DNA of 64,000 nt from DASXYG01 sp036502625 (GCA_036502625.1 DASXYG010000031.1:1-64000); one strand, 5' to 3'; shown: positions 34,756-46,512, counted from the first letter of the stretch. Notes: a model not told the origin generated them from the sequence alone. Program-made: numbers and translations.

Positions 34756-36000
34756 ATGCGCGGCCGGCGTGAACGTGCGGCACCGGAGAGCCTGCTGGTG
34801 CTGCGCGACCGGGTGCCGCCGGCGGCGGCGACGATCGCCCGGCTGACCGGCACCGCGGTATTGGCGTACGTGATCGCCTCGTGGCTCCCGGGCGAGGCCC
34901 GCCCACTGCTCGCCCCGCTGACCGCGCTGCTCGTCCTCCAGGTCAGCCTGTACCAGACCCTGCGGTTCGCGGCCCAGCGCGTGGCCAGCGTCGTCATCGG
35001 TGTGCTCGTGGCGGTGGGGCTGTCCAGCGTCGTGGGGTTCACCTGGTGGAGCCTGGGGTTGTCCATCGCCGCCGCGCTGACGCTCGGCTACGTCTTCCGG
35101 CTGAGCGCGTACCTGCTCGAGGTGCCGATCAGCGCGATGCTCATCCTGTCGCTGGGCGCCAGCCGCGCCGCGACCTTCCGCATCCTCGACACGCTCATCG
35201 GCGCGATCGTCGGCCTCGTGGCATCGCTGGTCGTCTCGCCGGTCCGCGTCGAACCGGCCGAGGACGCCGTGCAGTCGCTCGCCGGTACGATGTCCCGCCT
35301 GCTCACCCGCATGGCCGACGGGCTGGCCGGTGCCGCGCCCGGGGCGGACGCCCCGGACTGGCTCGCCCAGGCCCGGAAGCTCGGCGCCGAGATCCAGCGG
35401 GTGGAGCGCGCGCTCGGCGACGCGGAGGACAGCATCCGGCTGAACCCGCGCGGTGTGGGCCTGCTGCACGCCGGAACGGTCCTGCGCAACGGCGTGGAGA
35501 CGCTGGAACGGGCCGCGATCACCGTGCGCGGCCTCACCCGTTCCCTGGCCGACGCGATGATCGCGGCCCGCGACGACGGCGCGGATCCGCCCTCCTTCAC
35601 CGACCCGCACATCGCCGCGCCGCTGTCCGCCGCGCTCCGCGCGCTCGCCGCGGCGACGTACGCGTACGGCGACCTGGTCCGTACGAAGATCTCCGGTGAC
35701 CCCGGCCCGGCGCAGTCCGAGCTGACCGCGCGGCTCCGGACGGCGGATGAGGAGCGGACGCGCCTGGCCGAGGGCCTGCGCGAACGCGACACCACGCCGG
35801 GTTCCCTGGACAGCGAGCTCGTCGTGCATCTCAGCCGGCTGATCGCCGAGCTGTGGCCGGTCGACCTGCGCCGTTCCCGCGCCGATCAGCCGGCGAGCGC
35901 GATGCGGGCGGCGGCGGACCGGGCCACCCGGATCGGCCGGGAAATGGGCCGCCGGATCGGCAACCTGGGCCGGCCGCGCCGTCCGGACGACGCGGACTGA
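34756..36000 (+). CDS. FUSC/aromatic-acid-exporter-like membrane protein
   Basis: A 414-residue protein. The N-terminal 160 residues form about five to six helices (TGTAVLAYVIASWLPG; PLLAPLTALLVLQVSLYQTL; VASVVIGVLVAVGLSSVVGF) as in the FUSC/ArAE (DUF939) family. The rest is a soluble alpha-helical domain with coiled-coil character. The ATG at 34756 follows GAGGGGTGGTGAAC; a GTG three codons earlier is the alternative. Export of aromatic or other organic acids is a family-level inference only. Confidence 0.8.
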   Translation: MRGRRERAAPESLLVLRDRVPPAAATIARLTGTAVLAYVIASWLPGEARPLLAPLTALLVLQVSLYQTLRFAAQRVASVVIGVLVAVGLSSVVGFTWWSLGLSIAAALTLGYVFRLSAYLLEVPISAMLILSLGASRAATFRILDTLIGAIVGLVASLVVSPVRVEPAEDAVQSLAGTMSRLLTRMADGLAGAAPGADAPDWLAQARKLGAEIQRVERALGDAEDSIRLNPRGVGLLHAGTVLRNGVETLERAAITVRGLTRSLADAMIAARDDGADPPSFTDPHIAAPLSAALRALAAATYAYGDLVRTKISGDPGPAQSELTARLRTADEERTRLAEGLRERDTTPGSLDSELVVHLSRLIAELWPVDLRRSRADQPASAMRAAADRATRIGREMGRRIGNLGRPRRPDDAD

Positions 36001-36013
36001 CCACGCTCCGGGC

Positions 36014-36274
36014 TCAGACGAGCATTTCGTCGACGTAGCACCAGCGCCAGTCCTCGCCGGGCTCGAACGACCGGACGACCGGGTGAGCGGTCGCGTACGC
36101 GTGCGCGCTGGCATGCCGCATCGGAGACGAGTCACAGCAGCCGACGTGCCCGCAGGTCAGGCAGAGGCGAAGGTGCATCCATTCCGTGCCGAGGCGCAGG
36201 CACTCCTCGCAGCCCTGCGGTGTCCGCGGCACCACCTGGGCCGGCAGGTCACGTATGTGCGTACAGATCGGCAT
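36014..36274 (-). CDS. UBP-type zinc-finger protein
   Basis: An 86-residue protein made almost entirely of one zf-UBP domain: CTHIRD, GCEECLRLGTEWMHLRLCLTCGHVGCCDSS, and the His pairs HASAHAYATAHPVV, with the aromatic CYVDEMLV end. The Cys/His spacing is complete. Eukaryotic versions bind free ubiquitin C-termini; in actinobacteria the role is unknown. Its start lies 26 bases inside the TrxR-like gene, making it the last gene of the stress operon. Confidence 0.88.
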   Translation of the reverse strand: MPICTHIRDLPAQVVPRTPQGCEECLRLGTEWMHLRLCLTCGHVGCCDSSPMRHASAHAYATAHPVVRSFEPGEDWRWCYVDEMLV

Positions 36275-38048
36275 CGGTTCCCCTCCTCGTCGTACGGCTG
36301 TCCGAGGATCCCGGACTCGGATGGTCGAGGTACTCGTGCACGCCCCGGACCGCCATCGCGCCCTCGCCCACGGCGGACGCGACACGCTTGATCGAGCCGC
36401 TGCGCACGTCCCCGGCCGCGAAGATCCCGTCGGCGCTGGTCTCCAGGAGCAGCCGGGGCCGGCCGCCGTCATGCCGGGCGACCTCGTCCCGCGGTGAACC
36501 GGTACTGGCCGGCACGAAGCCGTCATCGTCCAGGGCGACCTCGCCGGCCAGCCAGTCCGTGTGCGGTGCCGCGCCGATGAAGACGAACAGGGCGTGCGCG
36601 TCGATCCGCTCGCCGCGGCCGGTGCGGTCGTCCTCGACGAGCAGGGCTTCGAGGTGCCGGTCGCCGATCAGCTCCCGCACCTCGGTGTTCACCCGTACCT
36701 CGATCCGCGGCGTACGGCTGATGGCGTCGACCAGGTAGCGGGACATGCTCTCGGACGGGTCGGGGCCGCGGATCAGCAGGGTCACGCTCATGGCGTGGCC
36801 GGCGAGGTAGAGGGCCGCCTGCCCGGCGGAGTTGCCGCCGCCGACGACGGCGACCGGCCGGTCGGCGCACGTCAGGACCTCGATCTCGGTAGCGGCGTAG
36901 TAGATGCCCGCCCCTTCGAACTCCTCCTGCCGCGGCAGGCCGAGCCGCCGATACCGCGCGCCGGTGGCGATGATCAGCGCCCGGGTGTGCACCGGGCGCT
37001 CCTCCGCCAGCCGCAGGCGGTGCTGGGCCGAGCCCGGTTCGAGGGCGACGGCGCGCGCGGGCACGAGCACCTGAGCGCCGAACTTGGCCGCCTGAAGGTA
37101 CGCCCGTTCGGCGAGCTCGGCGCCGGAGATGCCGGACGGGAAGCCGAGGTAGTTCTCGATGCGGGACGACGTGCCGGCCTGGCCCCCGGACGCGATCGCG
37201 TCGATCAGCAGCGTGCGCAGGCCTTCCGACGCGGCGTACACGGTCGCGGCCAGCCCGGCCGGGCCCGCCCCGACCACGACGAGATCCCACACCTGTTCCA
37301 GCCGGCGGGCCCGGGGCAGGCCGAGCACCCGCGCGAGCTCGGCGTTGGTGGGGTTGCGCAGCACGCGTTCACCGCGGCAGACCACCACGGGGGTCTGTTC
37401 CGGGTCGATGCCGAGCCGGCGCAGCAGCGCGTCGGCCTCGCCGTCGTCCTCCAGGTCGATCCACCGGTGCGGGAGGCGGTTCCGGGCGGCGAACTCCCGC
37501 AGCCGCAGGGTGTCGCGCGAGTAGCGCGACCCGATGATGCGCAGGCCCGTGCCGAGCCCGATGAGGATCGATCGCCGGGTGAGGTACGCGCGCAGGATCA
37601 GGTCGCCGAGCCGGGGATCGTGGGCCACGAGCTCGCGCAGCCGGCCGGCGGGGACGGCCAGCACCTCGCCCGCCGCGCAGACCACCGCGGTGAGGAACAC
37701 GCTCTGACCGGTGAGCAGGTTGAGCTCGCCGAGGAAGCGGCCCGGGCCGTGGGTGCCGAGGACGCGCTGGCCGGGCGTCCCGTAGTGCTCGACCATGGCC
37801 ACGCGCCCGCGCAGGACGACGACGAAGTCGCAGGTGCTGTCGCCCTCGCGGAACAGCACGTCACCGGCGCGGGTGGGGCGCCGCCGTCCGTACCGGTCGA
37901 GCAGCGCGATGTGCGCCTCGCTCAGCCGCGGATAGGCGCCGAGCGTGTCCGGGGTTTCGACCGGCGTCTCCGCCTCGCACGGCTCAGGAACGGTGCCGGC
38001 GCGGGTCCCGCCCCCCGCCGGGGCCCGCGCCGGCCGCTCAGCCGTCAT
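36249..38048 (-). CDS. cNMP-binding domain fused to thioredoxin-reductase-like FAD protein
   Basis: A 599-residue protein in three parts: a Crp-type cyclic-nucleotide-binding domain (about 40-150), a thioredoxin-like segment without CxxC (about 170-245; TPVVVCRGERVLRNPTNAEL), and a TrxR-like oxidoreductase with FAD motif GAGPAG at 260-265 and NAD(P)H motif GGGNSAG at 403-409. Where TrxR carries CATC this protein has YYAATEIE (383-390), so the redox-active disulfide is absent. It ends with FAAGDVRSGSIKRVASAVGEG, the usual FAD-binding end. The start overlaps the Hsp20 stop (ATGA). Probably a redox enzyme gated by a nucleotide or by other ligands; electron acceptor unknown. Confidence 0.88.
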   Translation of the reverse strand: MTAERPARAPAGGGTRAGTVPEPCEAETPVETPDTLGAYPRLSEAHIALLDRYGRRRPTRAGDVLFREGDSTCDFVVVLRGRVAMVEHYGTPGQRVLGTHGPGRFLGELNLLTGQSVFLTAVVCAAGEVLAVPAGRLRELVAHDPRLGDLILRAYLTRRSILIGLGTGLRIIGSRYSRDTLRLREFAARNRLPHRWIDLEDDGEADALLRRLGIDPEQTPVVVCRGERVLRNPTNAELARVLGLPRARRLEQVWDLVVVGAGPAGLAATVYAASEGLRTLLIDAIASGGQAGTSSRIENYLGFPSGISGAELAERAYLQAAKFGAQVLVPARAVALEPGSAQHRLRLAEERPVHTRALIIATGARYRRLGLPRQEEFEGAGIYYAATEIEVLTCADRPVAVVGGGNSAGQAALYLAGHAMSVTLLIRGPDPSESMSRYLVDAISRTPRIEVRVNTEVRELIGDRHLEALLVEDDRTGRGERIDAHALFVFIGAAPHTDWLAGEVALDDDGFVPASTGSPRDEVARHDGGRPRLLLETSADGIFAAGDVRSGSIKRVASAVGEGAMAVRGVHEYLDHPSPGSSDSRTTRRGTDADLYAHT

Positions 38049-38515
38049 GACGAGCCTGACGCTCCGGCCGTTTGTGTCTCACGCGAACCGGTGGCCGGCT
38101 GTTCCGGTACCGCGGTCGCCCGGCCGATGGCGACCTGGCGGGGCTTGCTCTCCTGGGACACCGGGATGCGCAGGGTGAGCACGCCGTGCTCGTACTCGGC
38201 GGCCATGTTCCCCGTGTCGAGGTTGTCGCCGAGGACCAACTGGCGGGCGAACGTACCCTGGGGCCGTTCGTCGACCAGGACCTCGTCGCCGTCCTGCCGG
38301 CTCGGCCGCCGTTCGGTGCGCACGTTCACCACATTGCGCTCGACGGTCAGCTCGACGTCGTCGCGGCTGACGCCGGGCAGGTCGAGATGGACGAAGAACT
38401 CGTCCCCGCGCCGGTACGCCTCCATCGGCATGGAACTCGGCGTACGCGATCCCCGGAGCATCTCTCCGGTGATCCTGTCCAGGTCACGGAACGGGTCGAA
38501 TCGCAGAACGGTCAT
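38045..38515 (-). CDS. Hsp20 small heat-shock protein
   Basis: A 156-residue alpha-crystallin protein: MTVLRFDPFRDLDRITGEML, MEAYRRGDEFFVHLDLPGV, and the alpha-crystallin end EHGVLTLRIPVSQESKPRQVAI with the GVLTLRIP motif. It is an ATP-independent holdase. The ATG at 38515 overlaps the thioredoxin stop (ATGA) and the stop overlaps the next start, so it is translationally embedded in the operon. Confidence 0.93.
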   Translation of the reverse strand: MTVLRFDPFRDLDRITGEMLRGSRTPSSMPMEAYRRGDEFFVHLDLPGVSRDDVELTVERNVVNVRTERRPSRQDGDEVLVDERPQGTFARQLVLGDNLDTGNMAAEYEHGVLTLRIPVSQESKPRQVAIGRATAVPEQPATGSRETQTAGASGSS

Positions 38516-39003
38516 GATCGGGCCTCCTTCGTTGTCGATGACGGTTCCTGCCCGGACCGGCCGGCGGCCGGTCCGGCGCCTCTCAGTGCGTCCTGCACCC
38601 ATGCGCGCAGTGCCGGTGCCGGCGCGGCGCCGGCCTGGCGGGCGATCACGTCGGCGTGGTCCATGACGAGCAGGGTGGGCACCGCCTGGACCTCGAACCT
38701 CCGGGCCAGGGCGGGGCTCGCGTCAATGTCGATCTTGACGAGCTTGATCTGCCCGGCCATGTCCCGCGCGACCTGCTCCAGGGCGGGGCTGACCATCCGG
38801 CAGGGCCCGCACCAGGTCGCCCACAGGTCGACGACGACGGGCAGTTCCGACCGGTCGACGATCTCGGCGAAACTCCGGTCGTCGGCGTCGGCGATCCAAG
38901 GCAGCGGGTTGTGGCAGTTGGCGCACCGCGGCGTGCCCTTGGCCGCGGCCGGCACGCGGTTACGGCGTCCGCAGGCCGCGCAGCCGACGATCCGGGAACC
39001 CAT
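38512..39003 (-). CDS. Thioredoxin 2-like protein with N-terminal zinc ribbon
   Basis: A 163-residue protein. Residues 7-35 form a CxxC...CxxC zinc ribbon (CAACGRRNRVPAAAKGTPRC then ANC), as in E. coli TrxC, followed by a thioredoxin fold with WATWCGPCRMVSPAL and the cis-Pro in AVPTLLV. The ATG at 39003 was chosen because AAGGAGG lies 9 bases upstream; a GTG eight codons earlier overlaps the ClpB stop. A C-terminal Gly/Ser/Thr tail of about 25 residues is not part of the fold. Probably reduces proteins damaged under stress. Confidence 0.92.
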   Translation of the reverse strand: MGSRIVGCAACGRRNRVPAAAKGTPRCANCHNPLPWIADADDRSFAEIVDRSELPVVVDLWATWCGPCRMVSPALEQVARDMAGQIKLVKIDIDASPALARRFEVQAVPTLLVMDHADVIARQAGAAPAPALRAWVQDALRGAGPAAGRSGQEPSSTTKEARS

Positions 39004-39023
39004 GGGGCGCCGCCTCCTTTCCG

Positions 39024-41653
<2,630 letters not shown>

Positions 41654-41672
<19 letters not shown>

Positions 41673-41974
41673 GATCGGCCTCCGCTACCTCGGTTCCGTA
41701 TGCGCAGCGCCGTTTCCAGCTCGGCGATGCGGCCCAGCAGGTCGAGCACCAGCCCCAGCGCCGCGTAGTTCAGCGCGAAGCCCGCCCGCAGGCGCTGGAT
41801 GCGGGCCACCACGGCCAGTTCCTCCGGCGCGAACCACAGCACGCCGCGTACGTCGGCCTCCGCCTCGACCAGGCCGAGCCGTACCAGCCGTTCCATCAGG
41901 TCCGGATGCATCCCCGCGACGCGGGCGAACGCCTCCAGGTCCAGCCGCCGCGGCCGGGCGAGCACGTGCGTCAT
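41654..41974 (-). CDS. CbpM-like chaperone modulator / MerR-like small protein
   Basis: A 106-residue protein: LDLEAFARVAGMHPDLMERLVRLGLVEAEAD resembles a MerR-type helix-turn-helix as in CbpM, followed by WFAPEELAVVARIQRLRAGF and a leucine-rich helix AALGLVLDLLGRIAELETAL. CbpM inhibits the J-protein CbpA in E. coli, and here the gene is fused in translation to dnaJ (ATGA overlap). HspR, which usually occupies this slot in actinobacterial dnaK operons, has a longer HTH and C-terminal region; this protein fits CbpM better, but a DNA-binding role is not excluded. Confidence 0.7.
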
Positions 41975-42915
41975 CGCGGCCTCCTCGGGTCGAAGTCCGA
42001 AGCGGCGGCGAGCTCGGAGAACAGCCGCCGTTCCTCGTCGGTGAGCGTGCGCGGCACGACCACGCGGGCCTCGGCGAACAGGTCGCCGGGATGGCCTCGC
42101 GGGTTCGGCAGGCCACGGCCGCGCAGCCGCAGCCGCCGACCGCTCGACGTGCCCGGCGGTACCTTGATCTTCGCCTCACCGCCGGGCGTGTCGAGGGCGA
42201 CGGACGCACCGAGCGCCGCCTCCCAGGGGCTGAGCGGCAGGTCGACGTACAGGTCGCGGCCCTCCGCGCGGTACCGCGGATGCGGCGCGAGCCGGACGAT
42301 CAGGTACAGGTCGCCCGGACGGCTTCCGTCGCCCCGGCCGCCCTGGCCCGCCAGCCGGATCCGCTGGCCGTCGGTCACCCCGGGCGGGATCCGCACGTCC
42401 AGGGTGCGCCGCCCCCCGGGCCCGTCCAGCGTGATGGACCGCTGCCCACCGGTGAAGGCGTCCTCGATGGACAGCTCGATCTCCGCCTCCTGGTCCGCGC
42501 CGGGCATCGGGCCCCAGCCGCGCCCCGACCCACCGAACATGCCGCCCAGCAGGTCGTCGATGTCGATGCCGTCGGTGCCGCCGAAGCCGAAGTTCACGCG
42601 CCGGCCGCCGCCCCGTCCGGCACCGCCCCGCCCGGCGCCTGCGTACGACCGGGACCGGGCCCACTCGTCCGGGTCCACGTCCTCCGGCACCTGCCGGAAG
42701 TCCGGGCCGAACGCGTCGTAGCGGCGGCGCTGCTCCGGGTCGGAGAGCACGTTGTAGGCCTCGGCGACCTCCTTGAACCGCTCCTCCGCACCCGGGTCCT
42801 TGTTCACGTCCGGGTGATAGGCGCGGGCGAGCTTCCGGTAGGCGCGCTGGATCTCGCCCTGGTCCGCCGTCCGTGACACGCCCAGGATCTCGTAGAAGTC
42901 CCGCTGGTCGGCCAT
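41971..42915 (-). CDS. DnaJ/CbpA-type J-domain co-chaperone
   Basis: A 314-residue CbpA-class protein: J-domain at 5-70 with DFYEILGVSRTADQGEIQRAYRKL and the HPD triad in YHPDVNKD, then a G-rich linker (GAGRGGAGRGGGRRVNFGFGG) and two C-terminal substrate domains (GGRRTLDVRIPPGVTDGQRIRL; KIKVPPGTSSGRRLRLRGRGL). The zinc-finger repeats of canonical DnaJ are absent. Its start overlaps the GrpE stop by one base. It presents substrates to the operon's DnaK. Confidence 0.92.
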   Translation of the reverse strand: MADQRDFYEILGVSRTADQGEIQRAYRKLARAYHPDVNKDPGAEERFKEVAEAYNVLSDPEQRRRYDAFGPDFRQVPEDVDPDEWARSRSYAGAGRGGAGRGGGRRVNFGFGGTDGIDIDDLLGGMFGGSGRGWGPMPGADQEAEIELSIEDAFTGGQRSITLDGPGGRRTLDVRIPPGVTDGQRIRLAGQGGRGDGSRPGDLYLIVRLAPHPRYRAEGRDLYVDLPLSPWEAALGASVALDTPGGEAKIKVPPGTSSGRRLRLRGRGLPNPRGHPGDLFAEARVVVPRTLTDEERRLFSELAAASDFDPRRPR

Positions 42916-43442
42916 CACGGCGCTCCGGTCGAGACGATCACGAAGGCGGGCCGGAGCTGACCGCGCCCCTCCCCGTAGCCGGGCCGCAGGACCTGGACGA
43001 CCGTTCCGGCGGGCGCGGCCGGATCCGGTACGGCGCTGACGGCCTCGTGCAGCGCCGGGTCGAAGGGCACGCCGGCCTCGTCGCGGCGCGGGAACCCGAG
43101 CTCGGCGAGAATGTGCACCGCCCGATCCCGGATCGCCCGCACACCCTCGGCCATCGATCCCGGGCCGTCGGCCGCGTGCTCGAGCGCGCGGTCCAGGTCG
43201 TCCACGACCGGTAGCCACAGCGCCGCCACCCGTACCCGTTCCTGTTCGGCGCGGGCGTCGGCGTCACGAGCGGTGCGCTTACGTACGTTGTCGAGGTCCG
43301 CGGCGGCGCGCATCCACCGGTCCTCCATCTCGGCGAGCCGCCGCCGCAGTTCGGCGACCTGCTCGGAGTCCGCGTCCCCGGCCCCGTTCACGCCCGCGGC
43401 GTCGGCCTGATGGCCGTGCTCGGGCGCGGGTTGCTGAGTCAT
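42915..43442 (-). CDS. grpE: GrpE nucleotide-exchange factor
   Basis: A 175-residue GrpE: an acidic N-terminus, a long coiled-coil helix (VAELRRRLAEMEDRWMRAAADLDNVRKRT) and the beta-domain FDPALHEAVSAVPDPAAPAGTVVQVLRPGY. It exchanges nucleotide on DnaK. The ATG lies 7 bases before the DnaK gene end in operon direction, tightly coupled. Confidence 0.93.
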   Translation of the reverse strand: MTQQPAPEHGHQADAAGVNGAGDADSEQVAELRRRLAEMEDRWMRAAADLDNVRKRTARDADARAEQERVRVAALWLPVVDDLDRALEHAADGPGSMAEGVRAIRDRAVHILAELGFPRRDEAGVPFDPALHEAVSAVPDPAAPAGTVVQVLRPGYGEGRGQLRPAFVIVSTGAP

Positions 43443-43448
43443 GGCGGA

Positions 43449-45356
43449 TCACGAGGTGGTGAACTCGGCGTCGATCACATCGTCGTCGGAACCGGATCCG
43501 CCGCTCCCGCCGCCTGGTACGCCACCGCCCGGAGCTCCGGACGCGGACCCGGCGCCCGCGCCGCCGGAGGAGACGCCGAGCGCCTGGTAGATCTGCTGCA
43601 GCTCCGCGGTCCTGGCGCGCAGGCGGTCCAGCGGCTCGTCGCCGGAGATCGCCTGCCGTGCCTCGGCCACGAGCAGCTCCGCACGGGCCCGATCGTGCTC
43701 GGCCGCCCGGTCGCCCAGCTCCTGAAGCCGCCGTTCGACCTGGTAAGCGGCCGCGTCGAGCTCGTTGCGCGCGTCCACGAGCTCGCGCAGCCGGGCGTCG
43801 GCATCCCGGTTGCGCTCCGCCTCGGCGATCATCCGGTCGACCTCGCCGGAGTCCAGGTTGGAGCTCTCACTGATGGTGATCCGCTGCTCCGCGCCGGTGT
43901 CCTTGTCCCGGGCGGTGACGTTCAGGATGCCGTTCGCGTCGATGTCGAACGTCACCTCGACCTGCGGGGTGCCGCGCGGCGCGGGGCGGATGTTCTCCAG
44001 CCGGAAGCGGCCGAGCACCCGGTTGTCGGCGGCGCGCTCGCGCTCGCCCTGCAGGACCACCACGTCGACCGCCGACTGGTTGTCCTCGGCAGTGGAGAAC
44101 GTCTCGGTACGGCGCGCCGGAATGGTGGTGTTCCGCTCGATGATCTTGGTCATCACGCCGCCCATGGTCTCGATGCCGAGCGACAGCGGCGTGACGTCGA
44201 GCAGCAGGACATCCTGGACCTCGCCCTTGATGATCGCCGCCTGTACGGCCGCGCCCACCGCGACGACCTCGTCCGGGTTGACGGTCATGTTCGGGTCCTT
44301 GTCCCCGGTGAGCCGGCGTACGAGCTTCTGCACCGCCGGTATCCGGGTGGACCCGCCGACGAGGATCACCTCGTCGATGTCGTCGCCTGTCAGCTTGCCG
44401 TCCGACAGCGCCCGTTTGACGGGCTCCAGGCACCGCTCCACCAGGTCGGCGGTGATCTGGTCGAACGTGGACCTCCGCAGCGTGGTGTTCAGGTGCTTCG
44501 GGCCGGAGGCGTCCGCGGTGATGAACGGCAGGTTCACGGTCGTCTGCGTCACCGACGACAGCTCGACCTTCGCCTTCTCCGCGGCCTCGAACAGCCGTTG
44601 CAGCGCCTGCGGGTCGTTGCGCAGGTCGATGCCCTCCTGCTTGGCGAACTCCCCGGCCAGGTGGTCGACGATCCGCCGGTCGAAGTCGTCCCCGCCCAGG
44701 TGCGTGTCACCGGCGGTCGAGCGCACCTCGACCACTCCGTCACCGATGTTGAGGACGCTCACGTCGAAGGTGCCGCCGCCCAGGTCGAACACCAGGACGG
44801 TCTCGTTCCCCTTCTTGTCCATGCCGTACGCGAGCGCCGCCGCGGTCGGCTCGTTGATGATCCGCAGGACCTCGAGCCCGGCGATCCGCCCGGCGTCCTT
44901 CGTCGCCTGCCGCTGCGCGTCGTTGAAGTAGGCGGGCACCGTGATGACCGCCTCGGTGACCCGCTCGCCTAGCTGTTTGGAGGCGTCATCGGCCAGCTTG
45001 CGCAGCACCTGCGCGGAGATCTCCTCCGGCGCGTACTGCTTCCCGCGTACGTCGAAGCGGGCGGCCCCCTCCGGCCCCGGCACCACGTCGAACGAGACCG
45101 CGTTGATCTCGCTGGCGACCTCGTCGTAGCGGCGCCCGATGAACCTCTTCGCCGAATAGATCGTGCCCTTCGGATTCAGGATCGCCTGCCGGCGTGCGAG
45201 CTGGCCCACCAGGCGTTCCCCGTCCTCGGTGAACGCCACCACCGACGGCGTCGTCCGCGCCCCCTCCGCGTTCGGGATCACCGACGGCTGTCCCTCCCGC
45301 ATCGCCGCGATCACCGAGTTCGTCGTGCCCAAGTCGATGCCGACCGCTATCGCCAT
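43449..45356 (-). CDS. dnaK: DnaK (Hsp70) chaperone
   Basis: A 635-residue Hsp70: phosphate loop GIDLGTTNSVIA, VITVPAYFNDAQRQATKDAG, IINEPTAAALAYGMDKKG, LVFDLGGGTFDVSVL and GGSTRIPAVQKLVRRLTG, then the substrate domain VLLLDVTPLSLGIETMGGV and a Gly/Ser tail ending DDDVIDAEFTTS. The ATG at 45356 is preceded by GGGGGAG. It heads the nine-gene operon. Actinomycetes usually have another dnaK under HspR; whether this is the only copy cannot be told. Confidence 0.96.
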   Translation of the reverse strand: MAIAVGIDLGTTNSVIAAMREGQPSVIPNAEGARTTPSVVAFTEDGERLVGQLARRQAILNPKGTIYSAKRFIGRRYDEVASEINAVSFDVVPGPEGAARFDVRGKQYAPEEISAQVLRKLADDASKQLGERVTEAVITVPAYFNDAQRQATKDAGRIAGLEVLRIINEPTAAALAYGMDKKGNETVLVFDLGGGTFDVSVLNIGDGVVEVRSTAGDTHLGGDDFDRRIVDHLAGEFAKQEGIDLRNDPQALQRLFEAAEKAKVELSSVTQTTVNLPFITADASGPKHLNTTLRRSTFDQITADLVERCLEPVKRALSDGKLTGDDIDEVILVGGSTRIPAVQKLVRRLTGDKDPNMTVNPDEVVAVGAAVQAAIIKGEVQDVLLLDVTPLSLGIETMGGVMTKIIERNTTIPARRTETFSTAEDNQSAVDVVVLQGERERAADNRVLGRFRLENIRPAPRGTPQVEVTFDIDANGILNVTARDKDTGAEQRITISESSNLDSGEVDRMIAEAERNRDADARLRELVDARNELDAAAYQVERRLQELGDRAAEHDRARAELLVAEARQAISGDEPLDRLRARTAELQQIYQALGVSSGGAGAGSASGAPGGGVPGGGSGGSGSDDDVIDAEFTTS

Positions 45357-45383
45357 CGCTCCCCCTAGACGTCCGTCACCGGG

Positions 45384-45410
45384 AACATCACCTCCACGCT
45401 CGGCCAATCC
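45384..45410 (-). promoter_or_regulatory. Possible SigR/SigH-like promoter of the stress operon
   Basis: Read on the minus strand, GGATT at 45410-45406 is followed after 19 bases by GTT at 45386-45384, close to the GGAAT-N18/19-GTT consensus of SigR/SigH redox-stress sigma factors, 27 bases upstream of the dnaK ATG. No HspR (HAIR) or CIRCE inverted repeat is visible in the 108-base gap. Confidence 0.25.
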
Positions 45411-45464
45411 CCGCGTCCGGCACACCGTCAGTCCGGGTAGTTCTCCAGCGCCCGGCTCCCCCGG

Positions 45465-46469
45465 TCAGGCGACGTCGAGGACGATCTTCAGGTTCGCCGG
45501 GTCGCGGCAGGCGTCGATGGCCTCGGGGGTGCGGTCGAGCGGGAAACGGGCGGTGACCAGCGGGGACAGGTCAAGGCGCCGGTCCACGCAGAGGCGGATC
45601 GCCAGGTCGCAGTCGCGGGGGCGGGCGGCGCGGGGGTTGAGGATCGTCAGTTCCTTGTAGTACCAGGCGTACGTCGGGAGGCCGTCGGCCGTGGGGGCGG
45701 TGGTGCCGAACGCCAGGACCGTACCGCCGGCTCCGGCCAGGTCCATAGCCAGCGCCAGGGTCTCCTGGGTGCCCGCGCACTCGATCGCCACGCCGGCGCC
45801 CCGGCCGTCCGTCGCCTCCTGGACGAGGCGCGCCGCGTCGGCGGGTGCGGCCACCCCGGTCGCGCCGAGCCGCGCCGCGAGGTCCCGTTTCCAGCGCGAC
45901 CGGGTCACCGCGAGGACCGTACGTACGCCGCGGGCGCGCAGAAGCTGGACGTGCAGCAGGCCGCTCACGCCAAGGCCCACGACGACCGCGCTGTCGCCCA
46001 CGTACATGTGCGGCAGGGACTGCGCGTGGACGCAGGTCGACAGCACCTGGAGCAGCGCCGCGTCGTCCATGGGCAGTCCGGGTGGGAGCGGGTGGAGCTG
46101 GTCCTCCGCGACCGCGACGTACTCGGCGAAACCGCCGTCGGCGTCGCGGCCCAGTAGCGCGCCGTTCCTGCATAGCTGGGGAAGGTCGCGCCGACACAGG
46201 TCGCAGCGGCCGCAGAACACCGCCGGGTTGACCAGTACCTGGGCGCCGGACGGCACCAGGCCGCGCGGGCCGGGCGCGGCGACCCGGCCGACCATCTCGT
46301 GCCCGATGATCCGCGGCGGCGTCACCGGGATCGTGCCGTCCGCGATCTTCAGGTCCGTGCCGCACACGCCCGCCCGCTCGACCCGGACCAGGGCACGGCC
46401 GCCGGCCGTTGGGCCGGGGACGTCGCGTACGGTCACCCCTCCCGTCCCGTCGATGAGCGCCGCTCGCAT
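45465..46469 (-). CDS. Zinc-dependent alcohol dehydrogenase (MDR family)
   Basis: A 334-residue medium-chain dehydrogenase. Catalytic zinc ligands: GVCGTDLKI and GHEMVGRVA. Structural zinc loop: CGRCDLCRRDLPQLC. Cofactor motif GLGVSGLLHVQL near residue 168. The structure resembles threonine/sorbitol dehydrogenase-type enzymes acting on polyols. Divergent from the hydroxyisobutyrate-dehydrogenase-like gene, which suggests a shared catabolic pathway. Substrate unknown. Confidence 0.9.
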   Translation of the reverse strand: MRAALIDGTGGVTVRDVPGPTAGGRALVRVERAGVCGTDLKIADGTIPVTPPRIIGHEMVGRVAAPGPRGLVPSGAQVLVNPAVFCGRCDLCRRDLPQLCRNGALLGRDADGGFAEYVAVAEDQLHPLPPGLPMDDAALLQVLSTCVHAQSLPHMYVGDSAVVVGLGVSGLLHVQLLRARGVRTVLAVTRSRWKRDLAARLGATGVAAPADAARLVQEATDGRGAGVAIECAGTQETLALAMDLAGAGGTVLAFGTTAPTADGLPTYAWYYKELTILNPRAARPRDCDLAIRLCVDRRLDLSPLVTARFPLDRTPEAIDACRDPANLKIVLDVA

Positions 46470-46512
46470 CAGCCGTCCCCTTCCGCGCTCTGGCCGAAGC
46501 CCGCGCGCTGTG

